Of a DNA stretch of 64,000 nucleotides, positions 63,717-64,000 are shown in pieces; the first letter of the stretch is position 1, and every line of letters starts with the position of its first letter. Under the pieces are notes generated by a model that saw only the letters and a program-made list of their open reading frames with translations, was not told the origin of the DNA and ran no database searches. The position numbers were made by a program, and so were the translations under genes. This DNA comes from Actinoplanes flavus. GTDB taxonomy: Bacteria; Actinomycetota; Actinomycetes; Mycobacteriales; Micromonosporaceae. Location: the NCBI RefSeq assembly GCF_017592555.1, contig NZ_JAGFNS010000003.1, forward strand, positions 65,646-129,645, given 5' to 3'.

Positions 63717-64000
63717 CAGTCCACCTCTCCGATCTTGAACATCTGGCGGATGTAGAAGACCATCACGCCGAACATCAGGAGCACGGTGATCACCGAGATC
63801 GCCGAGCCGTAGCTGTAGATGGAACGCCCGAACGCCTGCGTGTAGGAGTAGGTCGCCAGGGTCTGGTAGACCGGCTCCGGGTGGCCGTCGCGCAGCGCCC
63901 AGTTCTGGGTGAAGAGGCCGAAGTTCCAGATCACCGACAGCGTGGTGACGATCATCAGCAGCGGCTTCAGGATCGGCAGGGTGATGTTGCGCAGCGACTG
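63716..64000 (-). CDS. Carbohydrate ABC permease, MalF type (partial, runs off right edge)
   Basis: Only the last 94 residues are inside the window. They include the end of the coupling loop (RNITLPILKPLLM), IWNFGLFTQNWALRDG and two C-terminal helices ending FKIGEVD. It pairs with the MalG-type permease downstream. A binding protein for this pair would be expected just beyond the edge. Confidence 0.85.
   Translation of the reverse strand, partial: QSLRNITLPILKPLLMIVTTLSVIWNFGLFTQNWALRDGHPEPVYQTLATYSYTQAFGRSIYSYGSAISVITVLLMFGVMVFYIRQMFKIGEVD

Overview
The window is high-GC, densely packed DNA with frequent GTG/TTG starts, many start/stop overlaps and actinobacterial families: a DinB with an actinobacterial C-terminal tail, an ECF sigma factor fused to a membrane protein, an LAxTG surface protein, NgcE-type sugar transport and a fused TrpE-TrpG. 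This fits a filamentous actinomycete, most likely a Micromonosporaceae member such as Actinoplanes. That taxonomic call is inference. I saw no rRNA, tRNA, CRISPR array, transposase or phage gene.

Layout. 1-8.7 kb: a GT2/GtrA glycosyltransferase coupled to a secreted sugar dehydrogenase with PKD and four PA14 domains, a secreted S15-like hydrolase divergent from a TetR regulator, and a DUF2278/lamin-tail protein. 8.9-15.2 kb: a CNNM/CorC membrane protein, then an ABC importer (binding protein and two permeases) translationally coupled to a benzoylformate decarboxylase, with the ATPase convergent. 15.4-18.7 kb: a Ser/Thr kinase tail to tail with a PAS hybrid histidine kinase. 18.8-24.9 kb: a six-gene operon with OleA-, OleC- and OleD-like enzymes interleaved with two paralogous GT2 glycosyltransferases and a P450. 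I see it as the most interesting system here, a candidate pathway to a glycosylated beta-lactone, beta-hydroxy-acid or ketone lipid. 25-30 kb: an LAxTG surface protein, ctaD, a TraB-like protein and repeat-rich spacers.

30.2-42.7 kb: dinB with a huge low-complexity linker, a sigma/zinc-finger/TM/beta-helix fusion, a MoxR-VWA pair, a NYN-domain protein, TetR with a GH3 beta-glucosidase, and a REC-only protein. 42.9-50.9 kb: a small conserved-looking ORF, a trp attenuator with a Trp-Trp leader peptide ahead of a fused anthranilate synthase, a YdjM-like membrane protein, a DUF1707 protein, a NarL-type two-component pair, a NUDIX enzyme and a GGDEF protein. 51-64 kb: a GH63-type glucosidase, a small ORF, metH behind a probable SAH riboswitch, a PolA-family polymerase, and an operon of two sugar-ABC permease pairs around an NgcE-like binding protein.

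Repeats are a theme. Six tandem arrays (16, 24, 25, 42, 47 and ~190 bp periods) and two palindrome families lie in spacers, at gene ends, or inside coding sequence (P450, dinB). Three stretches over 300 bp have no gene I can support: 28387-28881, 29590-30170 and 32541-33269. All hold repeats. Start codons were chosen by ribosome-binding sites, overlaps and family lengths. All functional calls rest on motif recognition by eye, without database searches.
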